45,044 bases of DNA from Syntrophobacterales bacterium (GTDB lineage Bacteria > Desulfobacterota > Syntrophorhabdia > Syntrophorhabdales > Syntrophorhabdaceae), in assembly GCA_031274925.1 (NCBI GenBank), contig JAISPL010000048.1:1-45044 (forward strand), in the 5' to 3' direction. The notes below the pieces were generated by a model, which did no database searches, had not been told where the DNA came from, and was given only the letters and a program-made list of their open reading frames with translations. A program made the translations under genes and the position numbers. Shown here in pieces: positions 37,435 to 45,044 of the stretch (positions are counted from its first letter, which is position 1; each line of letters begins with the position of its first letter).

Positions 37435-38240
37435 TTGGTGTTATTATCGGTGACATTGTTGGCTCACGATTCGAGTGGAACAATATTAAAACAAAAGATT
37501 TCGATTTTTTCACATACCGCTGCGAGTTTACAGATGACAGCGTTATGACGCTTGCCGTTGCCAGCGCCCTTCTTGAGGCGAGCGACAATTATGATAACTT
37601 GAGCGATCTTGCTACGAAATATATGCGTGAGATGGGCAGACTATACCCGAACTGTGGTTACGGTGGTATGTTCCGACAATGGATATACTCCGATAATATG
37701 GGACCTTATGGCAGTTTTGGCAATGGCGCGGCAATGCGTGTATCAGCCTGTGGATTCGCTGCCAAAAGTCTTGACGAAACGAAAATACTTTCAAGAAAAG
37801 TTACTGAGGTTACGCACAACCATCCAGAAGGCATTAAAGGAGCTGAAGCCACCGCAATTTGCATTTATTTAGCGCGTGAAGGAAAAAACATCCTCGAAAT
37901 ACGCGACCATATAGATGAGTATTATTATCCGATGAATTTTACGCTTGATAGCATCAGGGAAAGTTACCAATTCAACGAAACCTGCCAAGATACCGTACCA
38001 CAGGCGATCATGGCATTTCTCGAATCCACTGGTTTTGAAGACGCTATCCGCAACGCCATCTCCATCGGCGGCGACAGCGACACGCTCGCAGCCATTACCG
38101 GCGGAATTGCGGAAGCCTATTACGGTGTTCCCATCGAAATATGCAAACACGCTTTGACTTTCCTTGATGAACGGCTATTGAAGATATTAAGCAATTTTGG
38201 AAATACCTACCCACTTGCGTTGGAAAAAATAGTGCCTTGA
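37431..38240 (+). CDS. ADP-ribosylglycohydrolase (DraG family)
   Basis: Predicted to remove ADP-ribose from proteins, nucleic acids or small molecules. 269 aa, normal length. The binuclear metal site is visible: FTDDSVMTLA near residue 35 (Thr-Asp-Asp) and GGDSDTLAAITGGIAEA near residue 205 (Asp-x-Asp-Thr). The opening GVIIGDIVGSRFEW, GNGAAMRV and HNHPEGIKGAEA are also typical. It overlaps the XRE gene by 4 bases. The pair is AT-rich against the rest of the window and looks acquired, perhaps from Firmicutes. A protective or anti-toxin role is a guess. Confidence 0.88.
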   Translation: MIGVIIGDIVGSRFEWNNIKTKDFDFFTYRCEFTDDSVMTLAVASALLEASDNYDNLSDLATKYMREMGRLYPNCGYGGMFRQWIYSDNMGPYGSFGNGAAMRVSACGFAAKSLDETKILSRKVTEVTHNHPEGIKGAEATAICIYLAREGKNILEIRDHIDEYYYPMNFTLDSIRESYQFNETCQDTVPQAIMAFLESTGFEDAIRNAISIGGDSDTLAAITGGIAEAYYGVPIEICKHALTFLDERLLKILSNFGNTYPLALEKIVP

Positions 38241-38679
38241 AAAACGTCAAGGCAAATGGATGCCAGCGTAGGGTTAAAGGCGAATCACTAGACGAAATAA
38301 TGCAGATATCCCTTTTGCCGCTGATGATGATTTTGAAGCATCAATCTCCAACCATGCAGAAACCACAAGCGAAAAATGTTCCAGCATTTATTGGTTTCGT
38401 GAGATAAAAGCAGAGTGTCATGTCATGGCCCATACGCCCTTAGTGATGGACTTCCATTTCCTTTCCTGAAAATCGTTCCAATAGCCTTTAGGCCCCTGTT
38501 CACCCTCTCCTCTCCATGGGTATGAACTCGGAAGCTTCATGGCGTTGACGTCAGGAAGTAATCAAGCAGGTATCAGTCGTGCAACAGATATCGACCATGC
38601 CGTGTTTAAGCATCTGTGCTTGGCAAAGCGCTCTAGACGGATGCGCCGATGCCCCCATGAATTTGCCTCGTATAAGATA
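38241..38679. other. Intergenic, right flank of the AT-rich island
   Basis: An open stretch near 38300-38470 (with IPFAADDDFEA) lacks a start and ribosome binding site. No gene supported. Confidence 0.35.
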
Positions 38680-40026
38680 TCATTCTTTATAAGGCTCGAT
38701 AATACCTTTTTCCATGAGTAGGCCTACCTCTTCCCGTGCCCTCCTTATCTTCGACTCGGCAATGGTAAAAAGCTCTTTTTCGCTTAAGCGGAGCCGTGCT
38801 ACACCCTGTTCTATCGCCTTCTTTGCCACTGCTACCGCCTCACGGGGGAAGACTTCCCACTCGTCCATGGTGGGAAGGAGATAAGTCTCTGAAAGCCCTT
38901 TATCCTCAGCGCATTTTGCGAGTTCGTATGCGGCGGAGATGCACATCTCATCAGTGATCGTCCTTGCCATTACATCAAGGGTTCCTCTGAAGATCGCCGG
39001 GAATCCTATCGAATTGTTCACCTGATTGGGAAAATCGCTCCGTCCTGTGGCTACTACTCTCGCGCCAGCGTCTTTGGCATCCCAGGGCCACATTTCGGGA
39101 ATGGGATTGGCACAGAGAAAGATGATGCCATCATCCGCCATTTGAGACACCCACGCCTTTTCAATTGTATCCGGCCCCTGCTTGGAAAGGGCGATGACCA
39201 CATCCTGACCCCGCATCGCCTCTTCGATGCCACCATTCCTGTTTTCACCGTTGGTTATGAGGCAGAATTCGAGTTTTTCCTTGTGGGTCGGTTTTATGTC
39301 ATCTCTTTGCCTGCTCAGTATGCCCTTGCTATCGACGACGATAAACTTTTTGGGATCGGCTCCAGCTTTGATGATCATCTTTGTGATGCATACGTTGGCG
39401 GCTCCTATGCCGATCATCGTGATCTTCACATCCTCAATTTTTTTACCCACTACCTTCAGCGCGTTGATTAGACCCGCCAGGGTGACCGCCGCAGTTCCCT
39501 GTTGGTCGTCGTGCCAGACGGGGATCGGAGCTTCTGCCCTGAGTTTGTCAAGGATGTAGAAACATTTGGGGTTTTCGATGTCCTCCAGGTTGATTCCCCC
39601 GAAAGAAGGAGAAATGAGCTTGACTGTCTTTATGATATCATCAGGATCTTTTGTGTCGAGACAGATGGGGAAGGCGTCGACGCCGCCCAGGTACTTGAAG
39701 AGAAGGGATTTTCCTTCCATGACAGGAAGTCCCGCCAATGGTCCGATATCGCCAAGACCGAGAACTCTTGTACCGTCTGTAACGATACCCACCATGTTTG
39801 CCTTGTTCGTATATTGGAAGACCTTTTCAGGGTCTTTGTTGATTTCTTTGCACGGCTCCGCGACTCCAGGGGTATACCATATGGCGAAATCGTTGATGTC
39901 TCTGATGACGCATTTGGGTACCACCTCTATTTTACCCTTGTAGTACGGGTGCATCTTGAGTGAATCCTGGGACGGCTTTTTCGCCTTTTCGAGTAACTCT
40001 TCTTTTGTTGCTTTAACGTCCCCCAT
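38680..40026 (-). CDS. NAD(P)-dependent malic enzyme
   Basis: Oxidative decarboxylation of malate to pyruvate. The 448-aa length fits the short bacterial malic enzymes without the phosphotransacetylase domain. Seen: FAIWYTPGVAEPCKEI with the catalytic Tyr, TDGTRVLGLGDIGPLAG, the metal and catalytic region GINLEDIENPKCF and VWHDDQQGTA, the Rossmann loop MIGIGAANV and the final PTMDEWEVFPREA. The cofactor preference cannot be fixed by eye. It follows the carboxyltransferase gene on the same strand with a terminator between them, so the genes may be related in function but separately transcribed. Confidence 0.94.
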   Translation of the reverse strand: MGDVKATKEELLEKAKKPSQDSLKMHPYYKGKIEVVPKCVIRDINDFAIWYTPGVAEPCKEINKDPEKVFQYTNKANMVGIVTDGTRVLGLGDIGPLAGLPVMEGKSLLFKYLGGVDAFPICLDTKDPDDIIKTVKLISPSFGGINLEDIENPKCFYILDKLRAEAPIPVWHDDQQGTAAVTLAGLINALKVVGKKIEDVKITMIGIGAANVCITKMIIKAGADPKKFIVVDSKGILSRQRDDIKPTHKEKLEFCLITNGENRNGGIEEAMRGQDVVIALSKQGPDTIEKAWVSQMADDGIIFLCANPIPEMWPWDAKDAGARVVATGRSDFPNQVNNSIGFPAIFRGTLDVMARTITDEMCISAAYELAKCAEDKGLSETYLLPTMDEWEVFPREAVAVAKKAIEQGVARLRLSEKELFTIAESKIRRAREEVGLLMEKGIIEPYKE

Positions 40027-40185
40027 ATTTTCCTCCGTGAGTCTTCGTTGCGAAATGCCTTATATTATTGACCGCAGGCTTTTCGATGGAACGGTCCTAA
40101 ACCGGATCGTGGAGAAATCCCAAGCCCACCCCGGCCGAATCCGACATTTTCGCTCCAGACTGTATTATTCTTTTCAAATATGGTG

Positions 40186-40212
40186 CAAGGCCCCGGCTTA
40201 ACCGGGGCCTTG
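40186..40212 (-). terminator. Intrinsic-type hairpin after the carboxyltransferase gene
   Basis: A perfect 11-bp stem, CAAGGCCCCGG / CCGGGGCCTTG, with a 5-base loop, lies 54 bases beyond the oadA stop. The U-tract is poor on both strands. Confidence 0.7.
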
Positions 40213-40265
40213 TGATTCTTAAGTGCCGTGATATTTCCGTTCGAGCTATGAGACTGATAGAGAGT

Positions 40266-41645
40266 CTACTTGATCCCGTATTTTTTTTTCAGGAATTCCA
40301 ATCCTGTCATAGGATAAAGGGCATAGATAAGGATATCTTCCATCTTGTCGCTTATCCCCTTCAGAGCCTCTCTCGCTTTCGGCAGTTCTGGCTCAAGAGT
40401 ATCACCGGCTCTCACCTCAATCGGGATCTCGCCTTTCTCATAGTTTTTGAGCGCTTTTTTTCTGATCTCCTCGTTAACGGGCGCAGGGGGCTTCCCGTAG
40501 AGGCCGTAAAAATAATCCTTCACTTCGTTTGAGATCATTTTGTACCGACCGGCAATAACATTGAAGACCGTCTGTACACCCACCATCTGACTTGTGGGAG
40601 TGACGAGCGGAGGGAAGCCAAGATCGGCGCGTGTCTTCGGGATCTCTTCAAAGACTTCCTTTAATCTGTGGAGAGCCTTTGCCTGTTTCAGTTGGCTTAC
40701 CAGGTTGCTGATCATGCCTCCTGGGATCTGGTGCATAAGTACCCCTATGTCGATTACGGAAAATCTGGTAGTATCGGCATACTGCATATACTTGGGTACC
40801 AGGGTCTCGAGGTATTCGTCGATCTCCGCGATTTTTTCCAGATCTAACTTCGGATCGTTAGGCATGTTCTTAAGGGCCGCCACAAATGGCTCGACCGCAG
40901 GATGGGAGGATCTCAGGGCAAACGGAGCCAGGCAGGTGTCTATACCGTCTACGCCTGCCTCGATGGCTTTGAGACACGCCATGGAAGCCATGCCGCTGGT
41001 GTAATGAGTATGGAGGTGAACCGGTATCTTGATCTCGGATTTTAAGGCTGATATGAGATCATAGGCATCATACGGGGAAATAGTGCCCGCCATGTCCTTT
41101 ATGCAAAATGAATCGGCGCCCATGTCTTCAATGATCTTCGCTTTCTTCACAAAATAATCTATGTTAAAAATTGGTCCTCCAAGTCTCTTTTCAGTGAGAG
41201 AATAGGAGACGGATCCCTGGACATGCTTTCCACATTTCTGAACCGCCTTGAAGGAGGCCATAAAATTTCTCTCGTCATTCAGGGCATCAAAGATCCTGAA
41301 TATGTCAATGCCTACCTCAGCGGCTTTTTCCACGAAAGCGTACACGACATCATCCGCATAGTTCCGATATCCCACAAGATTTTGCCCCCGGAGCAACATC
41401 TGGAGCTTCGTGTCTGGCATTTTTGCTTTCAGAACCCTTACTCGGTCCCACGGGTCTTCGTTGAGGAATCGAGTCATAACGTCAAAGGTAGCGCCTCCCC
41501 AGACTTCCATGGAATAGAACCCAATGCTGTTCATTTTTTCCGCGATGGGAAGCATGTCCTCAGTGGTCATTCTCGTGGCAAAAAGAGACTGGTGGCCGTC
41601 TCTAAGAGTGAGATCGGTAAATTTAACACTCTTATTTTCTCTCAT
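40266..41645 (-). CDS. oadA: Pyruvate/oxaloacetate carboxyltransferase subunit
   Basis: Carboxyltransferase domain of pyruvate carboxylase subunit B / oxaloacetate decarboxylase alpha, 459 aa. It opens with TDLTLRDGHQSLFATRM, where Asp is a metal ligand, and has RIFDALND, the active-site Lys in SFCIKDMAGT, metal ligands in HLHTHYTSG, and PGGMISNLVSQLKQA. It ends after the conserved 'EY..ALYP.TGLEF' region without a biotin attachment (MKM) motif, so a separate biotin carrier must exist outside the window. I chose 41645 because AGGAGG is 6 bases upstream; longer starts lack one. A strong palindrome lies 84 bases upstream. Confidence 0.92.
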   Translation of the reverse strand: MRENKSVKFTDLTLRDGHQSLFATRMTTEDMLPIAEKMNSIGFYSMEVWGGATFDVMTRFLNEDPWDRVRVLKAKMPDTKLQMLLRGQNLVGYRNYADDVVYAFVEKAAEVGIDIFRIFDALNDERNFMASFKAVQKCGKHVQGSVSYSLTEKRLGGPIFNIDYFVKKAKIIEDMGADSFCIKDMAGTISPYDAYDLISALKSEIKIPVHLHTHYTSGMASMACLKAIEAGVDGIDTCLAPFALRSSHPAVEPFVAALKNMPNDPKLDLEKIAEIDEYLETLVPKYMQYADTTRFSVIDIGVLMHQIPGGMISNLVSQLKQAKALHRLKEVFEEIPKTRADLGFPPLVTPTSQMVGVQTVFNVIAGRYKMISNEVKDYFYGLYGKPPAPVNEEIRKKALKNYEKGEIPIEVRAGDTLEPELPKAREALKGISDKMEDILIYALYPMTGLEFLKKKYGIK

Positions 41646-41979
41646 TGTCATCCTCCTAAGATTAATACGAATTGATACCACGCCACTCAAGAAAAATCAA
41701 TCACATTTTTCCATCGGCAGATCTTATCTTTAATTGCAACTTATTGCAATTAAAGACTAAAATGTGTTTTGCACAGACTTCCCAAATATCCTCTTGACCA
41801 TTTTATAATCACCTTATTATCATATCATCAGATGATTATATATAGTCAACTCATTGAACGCATGGTATATTTGTAAATATCAATATTGATTTTAATTTCA
41901 GTGAAGCCCTTGATGAATATGCAGGGAATGGGTTTACCCGGCTGAACTAGGAGAATATCAAGGCCCTGAACAGCGTCTG
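41646..41979. other. Upstream region of oadA, AT-rich
   Basis: Contains the palindrome at 41729-41754 and a further imperfect dyad around 41808-41838 (ATAATCA ... TGATTAT, with TCATC-A-GATGA inside). No gene. Confidence 0.5.
41729..41754. promoter_or_regulatory. Perfect 11-bp palindromic operator candidate
   Basis: TTTAATTGCAA and TTGCAATTAAA are separated by CTTA. This is a perfect dyad of 22 paired bases, about 84 bases before the oadA start. It has the size and symmetry of a dimeric regulator site; the FCD-type GntR regulator encoded 1 kb away is one candidate. Confidence 0.6.
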
Positions 41980-42764
41980 GAGGATGTGGTCGATATTAAC
42001 GATGAGAAAGTGATAGACGAGACTTGGAGACGCTCTGTAATGGGGCCGGTAGTTTTTAGAGATACCTTGTCTGTGGGGGCAAGAATTATCTGGATGAGAC
42101 GCTTCTTGAAAGTAATGCATTGCAGATTGGCATGGGTGACTTTCTCGCGGCGCTCCGGGAACTTAAGTCGGCTGCCATCCGTGATTTTACAGAAAAAATG
42201 AAATGGAGGATGTGAGGGGGGTGCGCCAGACAAAGAATGCCTTTCGTTGGATATTCAAAAAAGTGAAGCAATTGATGCCATGAATTCTCTTTTTCGATAA
42301 AAGCGATGTTCCCGGTAATTTGTACCACTCCAAGAGCGGTGGCAGTGCGGTGGAGCGTATGGCAACGTAGCGCCTGAACGAATTCGACAATCTGTCGGAT
42401 TTCTTTTAAGGGATAGCCCTCGGGATAGCCAACTGGCCGGAACTTTTCGATCATGCTCCGACGAGAGGGATGGCTTGGGTACATACTTAACCGCATATCA
42501 CGACGAGATGGAGCGATTCGAGATCTTTCAGATTTATACCAGAGAAAAGCCTCGTGACAACGAGGTCGAACTCGCTGAATTTTTTACTGATCTTACGGAG
42601 GATATGGCTTGTTACGAGATTGTTTTTATCTGCAGGAAGCTGCTATGATGGCCATCACGGAGAAAACCAAGGAGGCAGCAAAACAGAATAAAAGCGGACC
42701 ATTCATACGCATCCGCCATTTCAAAGAAACGATAAAATCTGTCGAGAGAACAGGAGAGATATAA
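41980..42764 (+). pseudogene. Decayed CDC48/VCP-type AAA ATPase
   Basis: Pieces appear in family order over shifting frames. YLDETLLESNAL and GMGDFLAALRELKSAAIRDF match the end of D1 and the linker. KMKWEDVGGVRQTKNAF is the D2 opening, broken by a shift. ILFFDKSDV is D2 Walker B, ANWPELFDHAPTRG is the sensor-1/arginine finger stretch, and ERFEIFQIYTREKP plus CYEIVFICRK with a final IRIRHFKETIKSVERTG form the D2 lid. The segment with D2 Walker A is deleted. Many stops and shifts, so no working product. It ends just before the GntR gene. Confidence 0.7.
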
Positions 42765-42766
42765 AT

Positions 42767-43474
42767 ATGCTGAAGGAAGTGAAGAAGAAACGGGCTTACG
42801 AAGACATTGTTATTCAGATACGTACCCTCATTGAGAAAGGGAGAATGAAACTCGGGGATCAACTTCCCAACGAAAAAGAGCTTTCAGAAATCTTTAAAGT
42901 TTCCCGTTCCACCCTGCGTGAAGCGATCCTTTCTTTGGAAAACATGAATCTTGTGGAAAGGCGGCAAGGAAACGGGACCTATGTCGTCGCTTCAAGCGAG
43001 AAAGCCTTAATCGCGCCTTTGGCCCAATCACTTGTCCACGAAGAAGATGATATAATTGATATCTTCGCCCTAAGAAAAATTATCGAGCCGGAGATCGCCC
43101 AGCTTGTTGCTGAAAACAGATCGCCCCGGAACTGGAAAGAACTTGAGAAGATTCTTGACCGGCAATCGAAAGAACTTGAAGATGGTCTCCATCCAATCCA
43201 GACAGATTCTGGCTTTCACTATACCATCGCGAAGATGGCAAAAAACAAAATTTTGGAGAGACTCCTCGTAGCCCTTGTAGGTCTTACGTCTAAAATAAGG
43301 GATGGTTATATGCAATCGGACGAAAGGAAAAAGAAATCAATTTTTGGCCACCGTGAGATCGTTGCCGCATTAAAGAATGGTGACGGAACAGCTGCAAAGA
43401 AGGCGATGCTTCATCATTTACAAGAGGTGGAAAATACGCTCTACAAAAACAGAGGAGGTGGAAAACGATCGTAA
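42767..43474 (+). CDS. GntR-family regulator, FadR/FCD subgroup
   Basis: 235 aa. The N-terminal winged helix-turn-helix (AYEDIVIQIRTLIEKGRMKL, LPNEKELSEIFKVSRSTLRE, LVERRQGNGTYVV) binds DNA. The all-helical FCD domain (DIFALRKIIEPEIAQLVAE, FHYTIAKMAKN, GHREIVAALKNGD) has the metal-binding Asp and His residues and senses small organic acids in relatives such as LldR and PdhR. AGGAG lies upstream. A link to the carboxylate metabolism genes to its left is plausible. Confidence 0.92.
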   Translation: MLKEVKKKRAYEDIVIQIRTLIEKGRMKLGDQLPNEKELSEIFKVSRSTLREAILSLENMNLVERRQGNGTYVVASSEKALIAPLAQSLVHEEDDIIDIFALRKIIEPEIAQLVAENRSPRNWKELEKILDRQSKELEDGLHPIQTDSGFHYTIAKMAKNKILERLLVALVGLTSKIRDGYMQSDERKKKSIFGHREIVAALKNGDGTAAKKAMLHHLQEVENTLYKNRGGGKRS

Positions 43475-44126
43475 TCTGTTGCAACTGGGTTTGGTGGTGG
43501 AGTTTCAAATCGAACCAATCAGGCTGCCGATTAAATTTTCATTAAAGGGATAGGTATCTATAACTAAAATAAGTGAAATTACTGTATGGACAGGGGGTGC
43601 TGATAGACAAAGAAACCCGTGATGTCATAATGCCTTTGTCTGGGCCGTACAAATCTTTGTTTAAAGACGGTGGAGCATATCCTTCCATACAGTGGCACAG
43701 TTGGTTTCATCAAAGGCAAAAACGCAATACTGGTGGTTGCCAGAACGTTCGCCGGAAAAGATGGTGAACTTTTTCACATATATCTGGTGTTTTTGACTTT
43801 CTCAAGTCCGCCATGTTCAGGATTTCAGTGACAGTTTCGTGAAGTCACTCATTCCTGGCACCAGCGTCTGTGAAATTCTTTTCAGTGTGGGTAAATAAGG
43901 CTCCCTTTCAGATTAGTAAGCTTCATATACTTCTTGTCTATGGGACTATCCTCCGCTTTCCCCTACTTTAGAATGGAACCACCGTAATCCACCCCAACTC
44001 AATTGCCGTATCGAGCCGTCCTGTCTGTTCGTCTGATATAATTTACAGAAGCATAAGGATAGGGTTAATTCTTCAGATTTGTCATGCTATAATGAGTCTT
44101 ATATAATAAGGGAGAAGAGAACCGCC
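43475..44126. other. Intergenic with possible gene fragments
   Basis: At 43573-43690 a frame reads YGQGVLIDKETRDVIMPLSG, and from about 43690 another reads GTVGFIKGKNAILVVARTF. Together they look like one small broken gene of unknown family; neither piece has a ribosome binding site. Confidence 0.3.
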
Positions 44127-44855
44127 ATGTCATTTTACAGTGAAATAGCTGATTACTATGATCTTATATTTCCCCCGAATAAGCGGCATGTTGGCTTCAT
44201 AAAAGCTTGCGTGGAGCCGCCGTACTTGGGTAAGAAAATATTGGACGTAGGATCGGGAACAGGTGGCCTTGCCATTTCAATGGCCGAAGCAGGCTTCGCA
44301 GTCGAGGGTATTGATTATGATACCGACATGCTTGTCAGGGCGAAACTGAAGGTAAAAACCGGAAGTCCCATCATCTTTACCCAGATGGACATGCGGGAAA
44401 TATCGAGCCGTTTCGATCAATCCGCCTTCGACGCCGTTCTCTCCTTCGGCAACACCCTAGTTCACCTCCTGAACCTTGGAGAGATAGCGAAATTCTGCCG
44501 GAATGTAAGAACCGTATTGAGAGACGATGGTGTATTTCTTCTCCAGATACTCAACTACGATCATATCCTTGACAATGACGTACGAGAGCTTCCGCTAATT
44601 GAGAATGACGCGATAAAGTTCGACCGATACAATAAATATGACACCACGACAAAGCTGATCGCCTTTAAGACCGTCCTGACCGTCAAGAAAACAGGGGTTG
44701 GGATCATAAACGAGATCCCACTGTATCCTGTGAGAAAACGTGAGCTTGAGGATGCTCTCAAAACCGCCGGATTTACCGATATTTCCTGTTATGGCGATTT
44801 CAATAGAGGCGAGCTCAAACCCGACAGCCTGCCGCTGGTGGTGGAAGCGTGGTAA
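44127..44855 (+). CDS. Class I SAM-dependent methyltransferase
   Basis: 242 aa. The Rossmann core has motif I ILDVGSGTGG (near residue 38), the acidic end of strand 2 in VEGIDYDTDML, and motif post-II in AFDAVLSFGNTLVHLL. The opening YSEIADYYDLIFP is common in bacterial small-molecule methyltransferases. The ATG at 44127 is preferred to an upstream extension, since conserved sequence begins there and GGAG lies upstream. The substrate is unknown. Single gene. Confidence 0.87.
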   Translation: MSFYSEIADYYDLIFPPNKRHVGFIKACVEPPYLGKKILDVGSGTGGLAISMAEAGFAVEGIDYDTDMLVRAKLKVKTGSPIIFTQMDMREISSRFDQSAFDAVLSFGNTLVHLLNLGEIAKFCRNVRTVLRDDGVFLLQILNYDHILDNDVRELPLIENDAIKFDRYNKYDTTTKLIAFKTVLTVKKTGVGIINEIPLYPVRKRELEDALKTAGFTDISCYGDFNRGELKPDSLPLVVEAW

Positions 44856-44978
44856 AGCAAATAAGTCAAGCATTCTTGTTTTGATAAGAGCTTGACACCC
44901 CCCCATCAAACAATTCCCTGTCTATCCCCTTATAAGCAACGGCATATACACCATACCTTACTTAAGAAGGGAAAAACT

Positions 44979-45044
44979 ATGGGACATGTATTACATGCTC
45001 ACGCCAGGACAACTCAGGTAGTGCGTAGAGAAATAATAAAATAG
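44979..45044 (+). mobile_element. Start of an IS481-type transposase, stopped early
   Basis: After a ribosome binding site (AGAAGGG) the ATG opens MGHVLHAHARTTQVVRREI, closely like the 'MGQVLHG.A.TT.A.RR.IQ' start of IS481-family transposases. The frame meets a TAG as the last codon of the window, so this copy may be defective at its N-terminus. Confidence 0.55.

Noticed and set aside
42086-42496. 136-codon minus-strand frame
   Set aside because: It is the antisense of the CDC48 remnant, whose sense strand shows ordered family motifs.

Overview
This window looks like a chromosomal segment of an anaerobic, possibly syntrophic bacterium of the deltaproteobacterial type; the gene mix would fit a Syntrophorhabdus-like genome, but that placement is inference. 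Supporting content: an hgcA-hgcB mercury-methylation pair, a HesB-like gene with an in-frame UGA that looks like selenocysteine, an acetate/succinate permease, a malic enzyme beside a carboxyltransferase subunit, an iron-sulfur flavoprotein and two radical SAM proteins. No tRNA, rRNA or CRISPR array was seen.

Layout. 1-5.5 kb: transposase tail, a small conserved protein, enolase, an EF-hand exported protein, a decayed mscL, and a three-gene envelope locus (PA2779-like membrane protein, PA2778-like C39 peptidase lipoprotein, TPR lipoprotein) whose first two genes carry frameshifts in or just after their signal peptides. 6-10 kb: SatP permease, HesB-like selenoprotein, zinc-ribbon protein, IS5-type remnant, cold shock protein, broken secreted protein. 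10.7-13.7 kb: panBCD and a nitroreductase. 14.2-18.2 kb: small basic protein, radical SAM protein, hgcAB, flavoprotein. 18.3-30.2 kb: UvrD-type helicase, broken antitoxin, adenine deaminase, plsY, rpmB, bifunctional (p)ppGpp enzyme and RecD2. 30.5-36 kb: second radical SAM protein, decayed two-component gene, LemA/TPM pair, metallophosphoesterase. 36-38.2 kb: an AT-rich island with an XRE regulator overlapping an ADP-ribosylglycohydrolase. 38.7-45 kb: malic enzyme, carboxyltransferase subunit with a perfect 11-bp palindrome upstream, a decayed CDC48-type AAA ATPase, an FCD-family GntR regulator, a methyltransferase, and the start of an IS481-type transposase.

Two themes stand out. First, core genes are intact while many accessory genes are broken: mscL, a CDC48-like ATPase, a histidine kinase, an RHH antitoxin, a secreted protein, two transposases and the 5' ends of three others. 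Several contain many independent lesions, so they are real decay and not single sequencing errors. Second, perfect short tandem duplications (7, 12 and 13 bp) occur at three separate places, and one of them accounts exactly for a frameshift.

The strongest functional findings are hgcAB (cap-helix motif with the corrinoid-binding Cys, five-helix membrane domain, two-cluster ferredoxin with terminal Cys pair) and the HesB-like selenoprotein, which ordinary gene calling would truncate or miss.
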